Assembly: GCA_907163375.1 (NCBI GenBank)
Contig: CAJQUW010010458.1
Location: forward strand, 248,001 to 312,000
DNA: 64,000 nucleotides
From: Prostheceraeus crozeri
Lineage: Eukaryota > Platyhelminthes > Polycladida > Euryleptidae
Direction: 5' to 3'
The position numbers and the translations under genes are program-made. Below the pieces are notes generated by a model. The model was not told where the DNA came from. It did no database searches and saw only the letters and a program-made list of their open reading frames with translations. Positions 28,640 to 39,070 of this stretch are shown one piece after another; positions within the stretch are counted from its first letter, which is position 1; each line of letters starts with the position of its first letter.

Positions 28640-28790
28640 TCGCCCAAGTCCACCACGACACTCTGTCGTTCCAGAGGGGGGGGGTCAGACTATAATCACC
28701 ACGGCGGCCGACCACGACACTGCCGTTCCAGAGGGGGGAGGGGAGGGGGAGGGGAGGGGGAGGGGAGGGGGGGACGTCAGCGATGGCGGC
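28640..28790. repeat. G-run rich terminal segment, quadruplex-prone
   Basis: This segment holds a duplicated phrase (ACCACGACACT, then CGTTCCAGAGGGGG) at about 28,655 and 28,705. A run of four- and five-G blocks separated by single A bases follows at about 28,725-28,772, then GACGTCAGCG. The same 'CCAGAGGGGG...GACGTCAGC' motif closes each unit of the inner terminal repeat, so I take this as the outermost part of the element. Several consecutive G-blocks could form a quadruplex on the plus strand. Confidence 0.6.
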
Positions 28791-29039
28791 CATCTTGCGC
28801 TATCTGGTATTTGTCACTTCCTTACTACTTGCATGCACTGCTGTCTGTGTACTTTTGTTTGACGGAGAAAGTTAACATCAAGACCAGAGTTGGAAGTGGG
28901 TCAACCAAAGTTGACCCATCACCCACTTGACCCATGGCATATGTGACCCACGACCCACCGGCTTTTCACGAAAAGATAATCCACGACCCACCTGACCCAC
29001 CACATCTTTGACCCACTTGACCCACCTGCTGCAAGGTTG

Positions 29040-30088
29040 AATGATGTCAGTGCAATTTCCTTTTCTGATATTATCTTTAGTTTCATTTTCATTCAAGATT
29101 CTAGGTCTATCTAGGTAGAGGCCTTGTAGTATCAAAATTGTTGTTAAGATTTGTTATGAAGATTAAACTGTATCAGATCACTTGTTACATGATAAACATA
29201 CATGTAGCCTCATCAAAATTATCTTATAAGCATGTTCATGCACCACAAATGCCTTAGGTTCCGTTTCCTGTTACAATTCTTGACTATCTTTTTTTAGTGC
29301 TACCTATATAACTCGTAGAGAGATGATTTGTTAGGTTGTCGAGGGCCCTATAGACTAAATTTCAAATTTTACATTTCTTAATCAAATGAAGTCAAAAATT
29401 AAGATTGCAGTAGGCCTAAATCATTTATTCATGCATTTTTTATGCTAGATACTACATGTGTGAAAATTATCCCAGAAAAATCGTCTACCTAATATTTTGT
29501 TGCTTCTGATGGCAATCGATTCAAATTTCATTTATTTCCGCTAATGTCAATTTTTCGTATAAAGTTGTATATTTGATGTAAGAACGACATTCATTGAAAA
29601 GCAAATGGAGTAAGCATGCGTAACGCGTGAATAGAAAATTGCACGAGGACAAGGTTATAATTCATAAATTTGCTTATAATGTAAGCTTACATATAGATGA
29701 ACTGATATATTTGAGTGCCGCTGCATGTACGAGTACGTTGTGATAGTAATCACTAGCGACATCATGTAAATATTCCTATTTTTATTGATACCAGATCAAA
29801 TATCAAAACGAAATTTTCATCGATTCGAAGTGTCAAAATATCTACTCACAGAGCTCCAGCCCTAATAAGTCTGTGTGAAAGGGATAAGTCTACTTATATC
29901 AATGACCGTCATATGAATTATCAGATTATATTCTATTATTATATTATATTCAGATTATGTTATTATGATTCAGATTATCATGTATCTAATGAGCAATGAG
30001 ATGCATGGAACATGTATGATGCGAAAGTATATTGAGCGTCTAAATGCTTTAGATATGAAGCATGTATGTTGATAATATTTTGATTTAA
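29040..30088. other. hAT interior, no coding frame seen
   Basis: AT-rich filler of the hAT element between its left subterminal repeats and the inserted mariner-type element. I see no transposase remnants or other features. Confidence 0.5.
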
Positions 30089-30204
30089 TACAGGGTGTCT
30101 CAGAACTGTGTAGGCAGTTAATACTATTAACTTCTGAGTCAAATAATACAGATATTTATTTCAAACTAACAGTACGGAAAATTTTGTACATGTTTCTCAA
30201 CGTA

Positions 30205-31215
30205 AATGTTCAAAGTGCTGTCCATCGACAGCGATTAATTCATGACAGTGAGAGGTCACAGCGCGACAGACTTTTGAGATGAGATCCATCAGAACGTTTC
30301 TTGCACTTAATGTGATTTTATCTCTCATTTCTTGCACATTGAGAGGACGTGGATTCTTGTAGACTTCGTTTTTTAAATAACCCCAAAAAAAGAAGTCTGA
30401 TGGAGTTAGGTCAGGACTTCTTGGAGGATACTTAATGTCACCACGACGTCCAATCCATGAAGTGATGGCACTGCCAACTCAGGAATTGAGATAACTTCGT
30501 ACAATGGAGTCATAATGAGCTGGAGCTCCAGCCTGTTGAAAGTATGGCAGCTCCTCGTCATTCGGATGCAATCTCCTAATTTCCGATATTACATGGGGAC
30601 GTAGAAGCTCCAGATACTTCTCACCATCCACCTTCCCGTTGAAGAAGAATGGCCCTATCAAGTCGCGCGAAGAAAGATGTCCATACGTTATCACCAAGGA
30701 GCTTAACATCATGCTGTAAAATTTGATGAGGATTCTCTTCAGTCCAGCAGATACTGTTGTGGTGATTGAGTCGACCATTCAATTTAAACGTGGCCTCATC
30801 AGACCATACGATCATGTTTCGAAAGTCTGGATCGGTTACTGTTTCACGCAAAACCATTCACAAAAGTCGACCCGCCTATCAAAGTCACCTTCATTTAATT
30901 CATGCTTAAGTGTTGGGCGGTAAGGTCTGATGTTGCTTTCATAAAGGATTCGCTGAATTGTTGCTCTTGTGAGATTCAAGTCTAAAGCAGCTTGTCTGAT
31001 TGATTTTCTTGAGTCATCACCGAATGCAGAGAAAACTAAATTGACAATGTCATTTGACCGCGCAGTACTTGAACGACTTTTGGGAGGCTTCCAATTGTTC
31101 CTGCGTTCTCCAACTTGTCATGCATTCGGGAGATTGAGTCTCGACGTGGATATTCAGAGTTATAAGTGCTTTTCCATTGTCTCTGGACTTCACAGATATT
31201 CTCGTATTTAAACTA
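30205..31215 (-). pseudogene. Dead IS630/Tc1-mariner transposase
   Basis: Minus-strand frames show the DDE transposase in pieces. The first catalytic Asp is in MIVWSDEATFKLNG, followed by NPHQILQHD. The second block DLIGPFFFNGKVDGEKYLELL leads to YFQQAGAPAHYDSIVR, where the usual FQQDGAPAHY has Ala in place of the second catalytic Asp. The third block is IGRRGDIKYPPRSPDLTPSD with DFFFWGYLKN. The frame changes at least twice (near 30,640 and near 30,480), and the N-terminal region above 30,860 is heavily decayed. With a catalytic Asp lost and frames broken it is inactive. Confidence 0.8.
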
Positions 31216-31363
31216 TCACTTTAAATCTTGATTACTTTCTTCAAATGCAAGCCGAATTCACTTGACATGACTAATGTTTATCGGAATATGAAGGATTCAG
31301 ACGACAATTAATGTTAATGAAAATACGGAGAAGCGACTTCACGTATCCGGTGTTATATCGATA

Positions 31364-31554
31364 GAGAGAAAAAAACCAAGTTTCAACGGATACAAAAAAG
31401 AAGAGATATTATTATTATTATACGACGTTTCGCCTTGCAGGCTTGGTCACGTATGAATGTACGGAAAGACACATGAGAGATGAAGTAATACACGTCCTAT
31501 AATAATAATATCTCTTCTTTTTTGTATCCGTTCAAACTTGGTTTTTTTTCTCTC
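31364..31554. mobile_element. 191-bp foldback element (MITE) with TA duplications
   Basis: Arms of about 55 bp (GAGAGAAAAAAACCAAGTTT onward, through ATACAAAAAAGAAGAGATAT) are inverted at the two ends around an 85-bp centre, with TA on each side (31,362-31,363 and 31,555-31,556). It is inserted in the mariner-type element near its transposase 5' side. Ends and TA target fit a Tc1/mariner-mobilised MITE. Confidence 0.8.
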
Positions 31555-32051
31555 TAACAATGAATGTTCATAAAATTCAGATTCAAACAGCTTTCAAGTA
31601 TGAGAAGATCAGCAATAGCGTTTGACATGATGTGCTACACACAGAAATCAAGCAATGGCACCGTAGTTTGCAGTCATTGATGGTGGTTTTTAAACCGCCT
31701 GCATAGGTGTTTTATGCTGCCTTCATAGTTCTGAGACACTCTCAGTCAATTGTTGCATATTTTGACTGTGTGCATCCATCACCCCTTTCAGTGACACTGA
31801 CTTGATCATATTTCATGAATGATAAGAAAACGAAAAATGAAGTTTACTGTATTTGAGATTGTCAAATCTATCATGGGTCAAACTGGTTGGAAGTGGATCA
31901 ACGAAGTCTGACCCACGACCCACCTGACCCACGCTAAATGTGACCCACGACCCACCTGACCCACCAATTTTTCGGGAAAACATGACCCACGTGACCCACG
32001 CGATTCTGTGACCCACTTGACCCATGACCCACTTCCAACTCTGATCAAGAC

Positions 32052-33097
32052 AGTGACAGCCAAATGTACGAGGATAAATAATTTGTTTGTATTATACATG
32101 TATTTCGGGACTCCGACTCCGCATCTTTGATTTGCAGCAGCAGCATGCCTACTTCAAACATAAAGGAGCAAAACCCCAGCGGGTTATCGGTGCGCTTCAA
32201 AAACCGGTTTTGTCTGGTTTAAGTTCAAGATTCTTGATCTACAAGATGTGAAAATTAATGTCGATGCTAGCTTCGATTGCTTTTCACTTCACGATAAAGT
32301 CTTCTAATAAATTGCTTTTAAACAAGACATTTAATATTTTATCAAACATGAAAGCATAAGATATGAGACATGCATCAGTTAATATCTTTCATCAAATCAT
32401 CGGAGCTTGAATGAAAGACATGACTGTAAACAAATTCTGTCATGACCTCAATATTTTGTAATCAGAGTCACGGCTTCCATTTTGAAAAATGAAAGACCGC
32501 TTGCCTTTGAGGAAGGAAAATCGTGGATTTACAGAATCAAATCTTTCAGATAACAGGCTTTACTGTGTTTAATTGAGATCAGATAACATATTAAGTTATT
32601 CCATCCGTTCTTTTGTCGTCATGACAAATAGAACAGCTCAGTGTAAACAGTCAAACTGATATCAGATTAAACAGCAAATATTTCAGAACGCATTGAGAAT
32701 TTCCTTTCATAACAACGGTAGGCCAATGATAAATATTCAAGATAAAATTTTAGATTCGTTGGAAGATCGTTAAACTCCGTATCGACGCTGGGTTTTGCAA
32801 GAGATTTATTTGGAAGTTCTTTGATTAAGAATTGCTGTCATTTTCCCGGATTGTCTTAACAAGCATTCATATCTTATGTAATATGCAGAACAATATAGAA
32901 AACGACTTATTTTAATTTTAACAAAGCATAAATCCAAAAAGGCTTAAATTTTTGAATGTATTAAACTTAATGTATACACACAGTCTATACATGCTCGCAA
33001 AGGCATTTGTTGTGGAATTCAGTTAATTATTTAACTTATTAACTCAAATAACTAAGAATTCAGTTAATTTTAGAATATTAGCTATTTTGAAAAATAG
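32052..33097. other. Host intergenic DNA, nothing recognised
   Basis: AT-rich sequence after the hAT element's right target duplication. No open frame of note, no repeat I can name. Confidence 0.5.
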
Positions 33098-33427
33098 CTG
33101 ACAGAGGCCGATTATTCTAAGATTGTGCCTAGTCATGGACAGCTAGATAGTACTCTAGATAATATTCACGATAGTATCCTAGCTGTCTATATTCTAGAAT
33201 TAAGTCATTTCGTTTGAAATCCAACGGATGCCCAAGGTGGTAGCGGAAAATCTGTTCGTTGATTGAACAATTGACGTACATCCTTCTTTTGTGATTTCGA
33301 AAATAAACTTTTAAAACTAATTTCAGGAATATATACCTTTTGTAAAATTATTTTCAAAATATGCGACCTTGATTCGATATTTTACCAGTTAGCTAGTTAA
33401 TTCTAAAATCACTCCGGTCTCTGTCAG
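33098..33427. mobile_element. Possible 330-bp MITE
   Basis: Inverted ends CTGACAGAGGCCG (33,098 on) and CCGGTCTCTGTCAG (ending 33,427) with a nearby shared TTCTA. An internal palindrome (GACAGCTAG ... CTAGCTGTC) lies at about 33,139-33,189. No secure target duplication was found, so the boundaries are tentative. Confidence 0.4.
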
Positions 33428-34351
33428 GATGCGGTAAACATGCTTAATTGAAAGAAAAACATTTTTCAACAATTTTCGTCAAAATCCATGTTTTCAACAT
33501 GTGCAAACAAGTTTGTGTCTTTTACAGTCCTTGTACTCGATTGAAACAAAGAACAGGCTCATCAATTATATGACTTAATAAAAAATTCATAATTTACAAT
33601 AAAAAATACCGGTAAATTCAAATTCATCAAAATTCAATGAAAATATTTTTCGAAATCGTGATGATTCATCACTATAGTATTTATATAAGGACACTTAATT
33701 TGACCGCTTGTTTCTTTGAACGTGTCAGTGAAAGTCTCAATAGCCATGTAAAATACTTGCTGACTATTATAGGCATGTTTACCTATCGGCCACTGGCACA
33801 GCTGCCTATAAGTGAATAGTTCATCAAAAGGAAGTTTTCGTAGGCCTATGTGCATCATCCATGTTTCGTTTCTAAATTTCCAGAACCTGGTCTGCAGTGA
33901 AAGATTCTAATTTCTGCCGACGTTTCGGGTCGGCCTTCTCAAGCTATTCCGCACTTTAGTTTCGCCTTGAGAGTCGAAAAATCGGAAAATTTATAGGACT
34001 TTAATTAATTAGACTTAATTTTTGGGGAAAATTCGATATTCGTTCATAATGATCAATTAAGAACTGCCTACTTAAAATTGTTTTCAGTTTACTATAAATA
34101 TATTATCAATACATTAATATATTATCAAAACTATAAATACATTATCAATAACAAGCTCTGAATTTCCACAATCATAACCCCATGGATTCTCTTCGGTACG
34201 TACTATATTCTATATACAATGATCTGCATGTAGGCCGGTAGTCATAAACCATATGATCCTGTGTGAAAAAGGGAACTTGAACTATTACACCATCTAGACT
34301 TCTACAGGATTTCTGCATTGAAACAAAAAATCATCATATTTCGTCAAACTA

Positions 34352-34357
34352 TTTATT
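34352..34357 (-). terminator. LSM6 poly(A) signal
   Basis: AATAAA on the minus strand 35 bases beyond the LSM6 stop codon. Confidence 0.6.
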
Positions 34358-34391
34358 GAGTACAAAAGCTACATACAAAAAATGTCTAATT

Positions 34392-37300
34392 TTAAACACG
34401 AGCCCGCTTCGTTGTGCTAATGTAAAGTACTGAAAGGAAAATAAATCACATCAATGAAGAATTTTTGCTGACCAAAATCAAACTCTTACCATTGTTGCCA
34501 CGGATGAAGGCGTCCCCATACTTATTCTTCAATTGGCCGTTGACATATTCTTCTGTTTGTTCCAAAGCAATGTTCATGTAACCATCGAGACAGGCCAACA
34601 CTCCTGCAATATTATGCGTCTCAGTTAGGTAATGTTTGGATGGGCAGACAGCAATAATTGAAACATGACATGTTCGCATTAAGAGAAGACTAACATTTCA
34701 CTGGAGATTATCTAATAGGTGTTACATTAACCAGAGCAACTGATCTGCACTCTCACACTGAAGCTTCCTATGAGTTTCGCTTCACTTACATGCATGTAAT
34801 TCTTTTTCCTCATAAGCATTGCTCCCTGCCTAAATTTAGACAAAATTTCGCAACATTGAACGAAAAATGCACACTAGCGTGGCATGAGCTCTCGACTAAT
34901 TTTTAAGTTGAATTGACGCGAATAACATCATCGATTAGTAAGAATTCTCAAGAGCATTGTATTGTCTATTTCATCGTCAGGCTGCTGAAAAGCAGCAAAA
35001 AGATCAAATTTGCAAACATTAAGTAGTAAAGCATTATTTTATTAAATATCTCAAGCTAATTACTATTGACATTAATAATTATTTACACATTTTCCTTCAA
35101 AACTCGGGTAGGTCGGTCGGAAAGACTGAGGATTTCAGTCAGTGTTGCATGATCAGTGACTGCAATAGGTAATGCGTGAAGATGGACGTTGCAAATACTC
35201 ACATTGTTGTCTTATGTTCACCTTGCACTTTGAGAAAAGTAGCGTTGTCTATCTGGACTGTTCTATCCATAATTAAATAGGTGCCTTTGTAAATTGAATG
35301 GGATTTTGCGAGCAGGTAGATTAATTAGGGGAAACCGATGGAAAATCTTCCGATTTCATTTGTCTGTCCTGCTAACTGATTTCTGGGCTCTATTGTTTCT
35401 ACTTTTTGTGTCAAAAGAGAAGGCTGCGGAAGTTTTTACGAATTGGCGATGCCATGGAAGCAGACAATTCAATATGATAGATCAAAGGAGTCATGAAATG
35501 CATTTGATAAAATACTATCCAGTAATTAATGCTGTCAGGCAAATTCCGGACTTATAATAACTTTATCATTTTTGCAATTTCTTGATGACCAGTGCGGAGC
35601 AGCTTGATTAAATATATGTATTTGGTTTAAGAGTAATCTCTCCCGAAAGCAGTGCAGCATATTTATCCAAATCCTCCCTCTTGCTTTCTCTACCATGCTA
35701 TAACTGAATCTAAAAGAATAAAAAAAAATCGTGAAAATTGTGTGAAATCTTAGTCAGATTTCAATTGTGACTTTATTGTGGAGAACTTGGAGTTGGATCA
35801 ACCACATTCATAAACTCAGATTTTCACCATAATTGGTGATCCGCATAATTTCTCAGACCAAAAGCATCTAAGGCATTTCAAACTAGAAATTCGTGGACAG
35901 TTCATAACCACAGGCACATTCTGTAATTCAAATTCTCGAAAATTCAATCTACAAATACACTTGTGTCATTTTCCTGATGAATAAGTGACTGCATACAGCA
36001 GTAAAAAAGGGAGAGTTGTCTCGGCGAAAGTAGCCGAGACAAAATTAAGACGCACGTATTAGAAAGATGTTCGAGTCTTGAACAATGGATCTCGGAATAT
36101 CAATGTAATCTCATTTAACAAAAGGTTTACAGGATGGCGGCCCGATTTCAAGCTTCGAATTGCCAGGCTATTTCATCGAATTTCCGCGATATTTTCTGTA
36201 TTGACCACGTATGTTTTTCCAACTACAATGCTCAAAAATTATCGGGACTCTTTAATATATTCTATCAAACAATATGAGACACTTCCTGTTTGAAACTATG
36301 CTCATTTTAACTTAGTGGTAAATTAATCAGAAATGGGATTTTCGGGCTATTTCAGGGCAATTGCATATTCCGCTAAAATTTAAGGGCGATTCCCGTGTTC
36401 CAACAAAAAAAATCCCGGGCGATTCCCGGACTCGGCCGACAACCTGGGTTTAATATTATCCATGTATTGAAAATTTATGACTTCTCAAATTGCGGAAGTT
36501 ATGATATGTTTACTCCCCAGTTTACTACATTTCTGTAAATTCTCATACTTCGCTGAACCTTTAATGAAATGAAATCTTCTAATGCTTGTTTATCATCTGA
36601 TTCTGCACATTTTCAGCTTAATTTCTCCATGGTTCACACATTGCGTATAAAGCGGTGTCTATATTGTGCATATTGGGGTGAAGTAGATCTCGGCAATCTA
36701 GTTTACCCAACTAATGTGAAAATTTTCTTTTATCATTTAATACTAGTATTGCATGCGGTCCTTCAAGAATTATGTTTTCTCACGGTATTCATTATTTTAT
36801 GCTACTTTAGCATGCCCAAATTTCCGACTTTCAGCCAATTCTATCTTTTATAGAGAACTTTCACATTCAAAATTATTTTTATGCTCGATTTATTCACCTA
36901 AATTGATCTAAAATGAAAAGAATAACGTTTTAATGTCACTACTCCCCCAGCGTCTTGGATAGTGCAGACAAAGTTAGACTTTTGGGTTCAGATGCCCTTC
37001 CTGTCGACTTCCTATACCCTGTGGTGGCTCGACCTGAAGATTGCTGGGCCAAACACATGATCTCTGCGCACGGAGACCACATCCTTAACGTCACATATCT
37101 GATCTTTAAAGTTTGATGCAAATATAGAAGATATATGATATATATAGATGATACAAATAATAGAAGCAGAAAGTTGATCCAACTACCCTAGTAAGCGAAT
37201 TTGCGATATCGGAACAGTTAGTATTTATTCCTGCCACTTCTGACCAAATTGTTGAATTCGCTAAAAGAGACAAACATTCATTTGAAGGCAAAGTTAGTGT

Positions 37301-38228
37301 CTGTTCTTATATATCAACTTCCTCAAGTTATTTGCTAAATTTAAACGAAAGCGGACATTAACACATATTCGAACTATTTAACAGCTAGAAATCAATCAAC
37401 ACCTGAACATTTACCAACTAATAGATACAAATTAGCAAGCTGGTACGAATCACTTAGCTGTTAGAAATAATATTAATATGCGCATGTTCACTAGATGAAA
37501 ACGTCATCAAAAATGCCTTGAAAATGATTCATTAGAAAGTTTCTTTGCTTTCATACACCTAACTCTTCCCGCTTTAACGGCCATTCTTCCTCGCTGCGTG
37601 GGGGTTGCCGGTGGATCCGCATCACAGTTGTCTCCATCTCGCCCTGTCTTCGGCATCCGCCTTCGTCAGTCCGACTGCTCGCATGTCCTATCCACCACTT
37701 GAATTCACGTCATTCTAGGTCTGCCTCTCCCTCTCGCACGAACCACTTTCGATCTTCCACAGAACATGATCCAACCGCTTCAAACGCCCCTTTCTCAACC
37801 ACTTCAAAACACCCTCGTTGCCGACGTCGAATTCGCTCCTTCATTTCCGAACAGTTCATCACCTAGATAGCAAAACTTGTCCAACCTCTTCAAACATACG
37901 CCGCCTTTAGAATTAATCTAAATATACGTGTCCTCAGCAAGTTGAAATTTAATAAACGATGCTCACTGCTGTCTTGCACTCTTGCACCATGCTTTACAAA
38001 ATGGGAAATTCTAGAGGAATGAAAACAGAGCCATCTTCTGAATTCAGGGTTGCACATGATGCTTTCTACAAATAAAAATCCTGCCGTTCCCCCAAGTGGA
38101 TATTCTACTCATCAGTGTTCACCATGTTGTCACTTACCTCGATAATCCACTCCAGAATTCAATTTAACGACAACGGGCCGTCCAGTAATTTGCTTCAAGA
38201 AATCGCTTGGAGTTTGTTTTCGGCTCAT
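34392..38228 (-). CDS. LSM6: LSm6, U6 snRNA-associated Sm-like protein (host gene, 3 coding exons)
   Basis: Subunit of the LSm2-8 ring that binds the U6 snRNA 3' end in nuclear splicing, and of the cytoplasmic LSm1-7 ring in mRNA decay. Exons on the minus strand: 38,228-38,138 (MSRKQTPSDFLKQITGRPVV and VKLNSGVDYR), 34,603-34,490 (GVLACLDGYMNIALEQTEEY, VNGQLKNKYGDAFIRGNN) and 34,429-34,392 (VLYISTTKRARV, stop). All junctions have GTAAG donors and CAG acceptors and keep phase. The product is 80 residues, the same length as human LSm6 and nearly identical through the Sm1 (DYRGVLACLDGYMN) and Sm2 (FIRGNNVLYIS) motifs; only the C-terminal tail differs. The first intron is 3.5 kb. This is a functional-looking host gene. 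Confidence 0.96.
36924..37085 (-). mobile_element. tRNA-derived SINE copy, degraded
   Basis: Similar along its length to the better copy at 38,886-39,070. It shares the tail phrase AATGTCACTACTCCCCC, the central CAGATGCCCTTCCTGTCGACTT and the head with GGCTCGACCTGAAGATTGCT. The tRNA-like head is at the right, so it reads on the minus strand. Confidence 0.65.
37570..37870 (-). mobile_element. LINE fragment, 3' end of reverse-transcriptase ORF
   Basis: Minus-strand patches read VLKWLRKGRLKRLDHVLW, a GRPR-like linker, then VVDRTCEQ and GLTKADAEDRARWRQL. These match the C-terminal tail of many LINE ORF2 proteins (GRPRxTW ... DRxxWR). The reading shifts frame at least twice and a stop is present, so it is a dead fragment. 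It is GC-richer than the surrounding intron. Confidence 0.6.
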
Positions 38229-38885
38229 AATTGTCAGATCTGAAAAATGAAAGACATTCACTTCAATAGTTTGCTTGAATGAAGCGCTTTTCCACTACAA
38301 CTTGCCATTAGTTCATCACACACATGTATACTGAAAGCATCAAACTTCAAAAATTTTAGAGCGTTGGGCAAATAAATGTCGATGATTATAAATCGCAGGC
38401 GAAGATGAAGAAGCTGTGTGACTTTTCCTGTCAGTAAACAATGGATGTACATTTTTGCGAAAGAAGTTCATAACTCAATTACGAATAATTAGAATTCGAA
38501 TTTTGTGTTGCAGTTAAGACGACTGCATTTTTAAAAGCAACTTAGAATTCAGTAAATTATGTAATTGATTGGACAAATTGCAAACTAGCTGAAAAAGAGA
38601 CCATTGCTTTGCTAGCTAGTAACAAGGAAAATCAAATTGCATGTTGCATGTTTTCAAGATAGGGGGTTGACCCCCTAACCTAGAGAAAAAGAGACAATTA
38701 ACGAGGAGCAACAGCATGGGTTCTAGAAACTTATCTAGTACTTATTCAGTTCTAGAAATCACTTGATTGCATAAGAAGCGGGTGATCATCTATCAGGAAA
38801 CAGAGGTCTTGGTTCATTCATAATGCTCATTATGGGAAACCACAAAGTATCGATACATGCTGATCACTTTGTTGATAGCATGAAT
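38229..38885. other. LSM6 upstream region
   Basis: Probable promoter side of LSM6. No TATA box stands out. A short palindrome (TAGGGGGTTGACCCCCTA) lies at about 38,663-38,680. Nothing else recognised. Confidence 0.4.
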
Positions 38886-39070
38886 GAATGGTTTAACGTC
38901 ACTATTCCCCCCTTACTGGGGGCTTGGACGGTGTTAACATAGACAGACGTTGACTAGAGCGTCGTGATCTTTTAGTCCGGATGCCCTTCCTGCCGACTTC
39001 CAATGACACTTTCGGGGCTCGACCTCTGTACCAGAAGATCGCTAGGCCAAGCACTTAACCACTGTACCGG
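38886..39070 (-). mobile_element. tRNA-derived SINE
   Basis: Read on the minus strand, the head is tRNA-like: an A-box-like TACAGTGGTTAAGTGC and a B-box-like GAGGTCGAGCCCC, separated as in a tRNA gene. A conserved body (AAGTCGGCAGGAAGGGCATC) follows, and the tail ends GTGACGTTAAACCATTCATT. Tails of this GACGTTAAACCA type are widespread in metazoan SINEs. A further tail-only fragment lies at about 39,452-39,475. Confidence 0.75.

Larger units (their letters stand above)
1..28790. mobile_element. Polinton/Maverick element, nearly complete, left tip outside window
   Basis: Large self-synthesising DNA element of the virus-like Polinton/Maverick class. It is recognised by inverted terminal repeats (about 1-465 against 27,705-28,560) and by the diagnostic gene set inside: protein-primed DNA polymerase B, integrase with chromodomain, packaging ATPase, adenain-type protease and major capsid protein. 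The window starts inside the left terminal repeat. The right boundary is estimated at about 28,790, where a G-run series ends before unrelated sequence, and no target-site duplication could be read. Most frames are open and the two terminal repeats differ at only a few percent of positions over their best 180 bp, so it looks fairly young. It is broken, with about half a dozen breaks, and it carries a 6.9-kb pyrimidine tract. The family assignment is firm; the exact ends are not. Confidence 0.95.
30091..31743 (-). mobile_element. Decayed Tc1/mariner (IS630)-type transposon inside the hAT element
   Basis: The left end CAGGGTGTCTCAGAACT follows a TA at 30,089-30,090. The right end reads as its imperfect complement (AGTTCTGAGACACT) finishing near 31,743; the outermost bases there have decayed. 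Inverted similarity extends to GGCAG inside the ends. A broken transposase lies on the minus strand. A 191-bp foldback element is inserted in it. Confidence 0.8.
28885..32043. mobile_element. hAT-type DNA transposon, non-autonomous, with nested insertions
   Basis: Terminal inverted repeats CAGAGTTGGAAGTGGGTCA (left, from 28,885) and its exact complement ending at 32,043. They are flanked by a perfect 8-bp target duplication ATCAAGAC (28,877-28,884 and 32,044-32,051). CAGAG-type ends with 8-bp duplications define the hAT superfamily. Both ends carry many copies of TGACCCAC/GTGGGTCA in the first 150 bases, typical of subterminal transposase binding sites. No hAT transposase remains. About half the length is a later Tc1/mariner-type insertion. 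The exact target duplication suggests moderate age at most. Confidence 0.9.
34604..38137 (-). other. LSM6 first intron with repeat fragments
   Basis: A 3.5-kb intron. It holds a SINE (36,924-37,085), a LINE tail fragment (37,570-37,870) and a perfect 10-bp-stem hairpin at 36,016-36,042. I see no other gene; short frames within it have no recognised content. Confidence 0.7.

Noticed and set aside
28885-32043. GACCCA repeats read as a nuclear-receptor response-element cluster
   Set aside because: The TGACCC/GGGTCA copies sit exactly in the two ends of a hAT element with matching inverted repeats and target duplication. They are better explained as transposase binding sites.
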